Part shown: positions 6,373 to 7,135 of the stretch, in pieces
Layout of the letters: each line of letters starts with the position of its first letter
Position numbering within the stretch: position 1 is the stretch's first letter
Assembly: GCA_029259875.1 (NCBI GenBank)
Contig: JAJDEK010000379.1
Coordinates: 1 to 7,135, forward strand
Reading direction: 5' to 3'
Length of the DNA stretch: 7,135 nt
From: Planctomycetaceae bacterium
GTDB taxonomy: Bacteria; Planctomycetota; Planctomycetia; Planctomycetales; Planctomycetaceae
Translations under genes and position numbers: made by a program
Notes under the pieces: model-generated
Told to the model about the DNA's origin: nothing
The model's input: the letters and a program-made list of their open reading frames with translations, nothing else
Databases searched by the model: none

Positions 6373-7135
6373 TTAAAAACCTTGTGGAGATCTGGTTACC
6401 AGATCTGCCTGAAGTTCCTGTTGTTTATAAACATCGGGTGAAGCCACTGGTTTTAAAACGAATCCTGCGTTTATGATATTTCTTAACGCAATGGGAGAGG
6501 CTGCCCAGCGAATAATCACCTGTTTTTCTGCAGCAGGAGTGGCTGCTGAAATAGCGTTTTCTGATTCTGGTAAATCTAGATCCTGTGGAAGAACCACACC
6601 TTGGATCTGTTTAAAGTTGATATCCCCCCAAAGATAAAAAAGTAGAAATTTTAATTCTAGTGGGGGCTGATCGTCTTTACTCACCAGAATGCAGTCCGTC
6701 ACATTCTGAGTCAAACGAAGTTGATGTTCAAATTGCTGTAATCGTTCTCCCGCCGGGTTAGGTTTCGGGACCGAATAAACTCCATAAACGATATGCAAAC
6801 AAGATAACGCGATCACTAATGCGATTTCAACGACTCGATGGCCATGCTCTTTTTTAAAACGATGGCTGTACCAGAGAACCATAATTAGCGATAAGCCCAG
6901 AATGATCAACTGTCGCAAAAAACTGGTTGAGATCTGGGGGCTAAGTGTATTTTCATGAGAAGCGCTGATAAAAATTACAGACAAAACACCGACTGTAAAA
7001 ACAGCCAAGACAGTTGGATAACTAACCCGACGTAGGGCAATCTGTTGAAATTCCCAAGCCACAATGGCAAGCATGGGGATAATAAAAAACAGCTTCCACA
7101 TCGCACGAGTACTGGCTTTCATTTGTGGGAGATAT
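6373..7135 (-). CDS. Membrane protein of unknown function with C-terminal soluble domain (5' end probably outside the window)
   Basis: The frame stays open to the right edge. The ATG at 7122 would give 249 residues, but the 13 bases before it (rich in C and A) hold no Shine-Dalgarno and no stop, so it may be an internal methionine of a longer protein. Counted from that ATG, four hydrophobic segments lie at about 9-25, 36-53, 69-85 and 97-116, with a basic loop (HRFKKEHGHR) between the last two. Residues 117-249 are soluble and include a predicted beta strand (DCILVSKDD), a WGDINF stretch, an Ala/Glu-rich linker and IIRWAASPIALRNIINAGF. A row of membrane helices followed by a soluble tail would fit the end of a GT-C-type glycosyltransferase, as in the rightward gene at 2969, but no diagnostic motif is visible and I do not assign a family. 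It ends 46 bp before the preferred start of the PHP gene and may share its transcript. Confidence 0.65.
   Translation of the reverse strand, partial: YLPQMKASTRAMWKLFFIIPMLAIVAWEFQQIALRRVSYPTVLAVFTVGVLSVIFISASHENTLSPQISTSFLRQLIILGLSLIMVLWYSHRFKKEHGHRVVEIALVIALSCLHIVYGVYSVPKPNPAGERLQQFEHQLRLTQNVTDCILVSKDDQPPLELKFLLFYLWGDINFKQIQGVVLPQDLDLPESENAISAATPAAEKQVIIRWAASPIALRNIINAGFVLKPVASPDVYKQQELQADLVTRSPQGF
6388..6406 (-). terminator. Hairpin over the last codons of the membrane-protein gene
   Basis: AGATCTGG (6388-6395) and CCAGATCT (6399-6406) form a perfect 8-bp stem with a 3-nt loop. Read leftward, the stem is followed by 8 bases and then five T residues just before and within the stop codon region (6374-6379). 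This could be a weak intrinsic terminator or attenuator between this gene and the PHP gene. The gap to the T-run is longer than in a classical terminator, so it may instead be a 19-bp DNA palindrome of other use. Confidence 0.3.

Noticed and set aside
1..7135. CRISPR arrays, tRNA or rRNA genes, transposases, integrases, toxin-antitoxin or phage-defence genes
   Set aside because: No spaced repeats, cloverleaf-like sequences or diagnostic protein motifs of these kinds were seen on either strand.

Overview
The window looks like a chromosomal stretch of a planctomycete, probably of the Gimesia/Rubinisphaera type. This rests on gene content: a secreted Tat-type DUF1501 protein, an FAD-dependent oxidoreductase with C-terminal add-on domains, a secreted PHP-fold phosphoesterase and GT-C-like membrane proteins. 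The moderate base composition (a little under 50% G+C by eye) and the mostly weak Shine-Dalgarno signals agree with it. The assignment is from family knowledge; there is no rRNA or other phylogenetic marker here.

Layout. Three genes read rightward and two leftward. (1) 1-1086 (+) is the 3' part of a large FAD-dependent oxidoreductase gene cut by the left edge. Its readable part holds the end of the flavoprotein fold, an SLH-like segment, a calcium-loop-like Asp-rich motif and a malectin/galactose-binding-like domain. (2) 1268-2725 (+) is a DUF1501 protein with a twin-arginine signal, preceded by a promoter-like pair of hexamers and a perfect 18-bp palindrome. (3) 2969-4972 (+) is a polytopic, probably GT-C-type glycosyltransferase-like protein with a C-terminal soluble domain of unrecognised type. 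(4) 4986-6326 (-) is an exported PHP-domain metallohydrolase (CehA/McbA-like), convergent with gene 3. (5) 6373-7135 (-) is a membrane protein running off the right edge, immediately upstream of gene 4 on the same strand.

How the parts relate. Genes 1, 2 and 4 all appear to act outside the cytoplasm. Genes 3 and 5 are membrane proteins with soluble tails. A shared theme of cell-surface or extracellular carbohydrate chemistry is possible, but nothing in the sequence proves a common pathway. Each rightward gene has its own upstream gap (181 and 243 bp), so they are probably separate transcription units. Genes 5 and 4 are about 40-46 bp apart and may be co-transcribed, although a hairpin lies at the end of gene 5.

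No tRNA, rRNA, CRISPR array, insertion sequence or phage gene is visible. The most unusual non-coding structure is at the convergent junction of genes 3 and 4: a 9-bp unit occurs as direct, inverted, direct copies, gives two mutually exclusive hairpins, and contains both stop codons. I do not see convincing evidence of a new defence or mobile system in the window.
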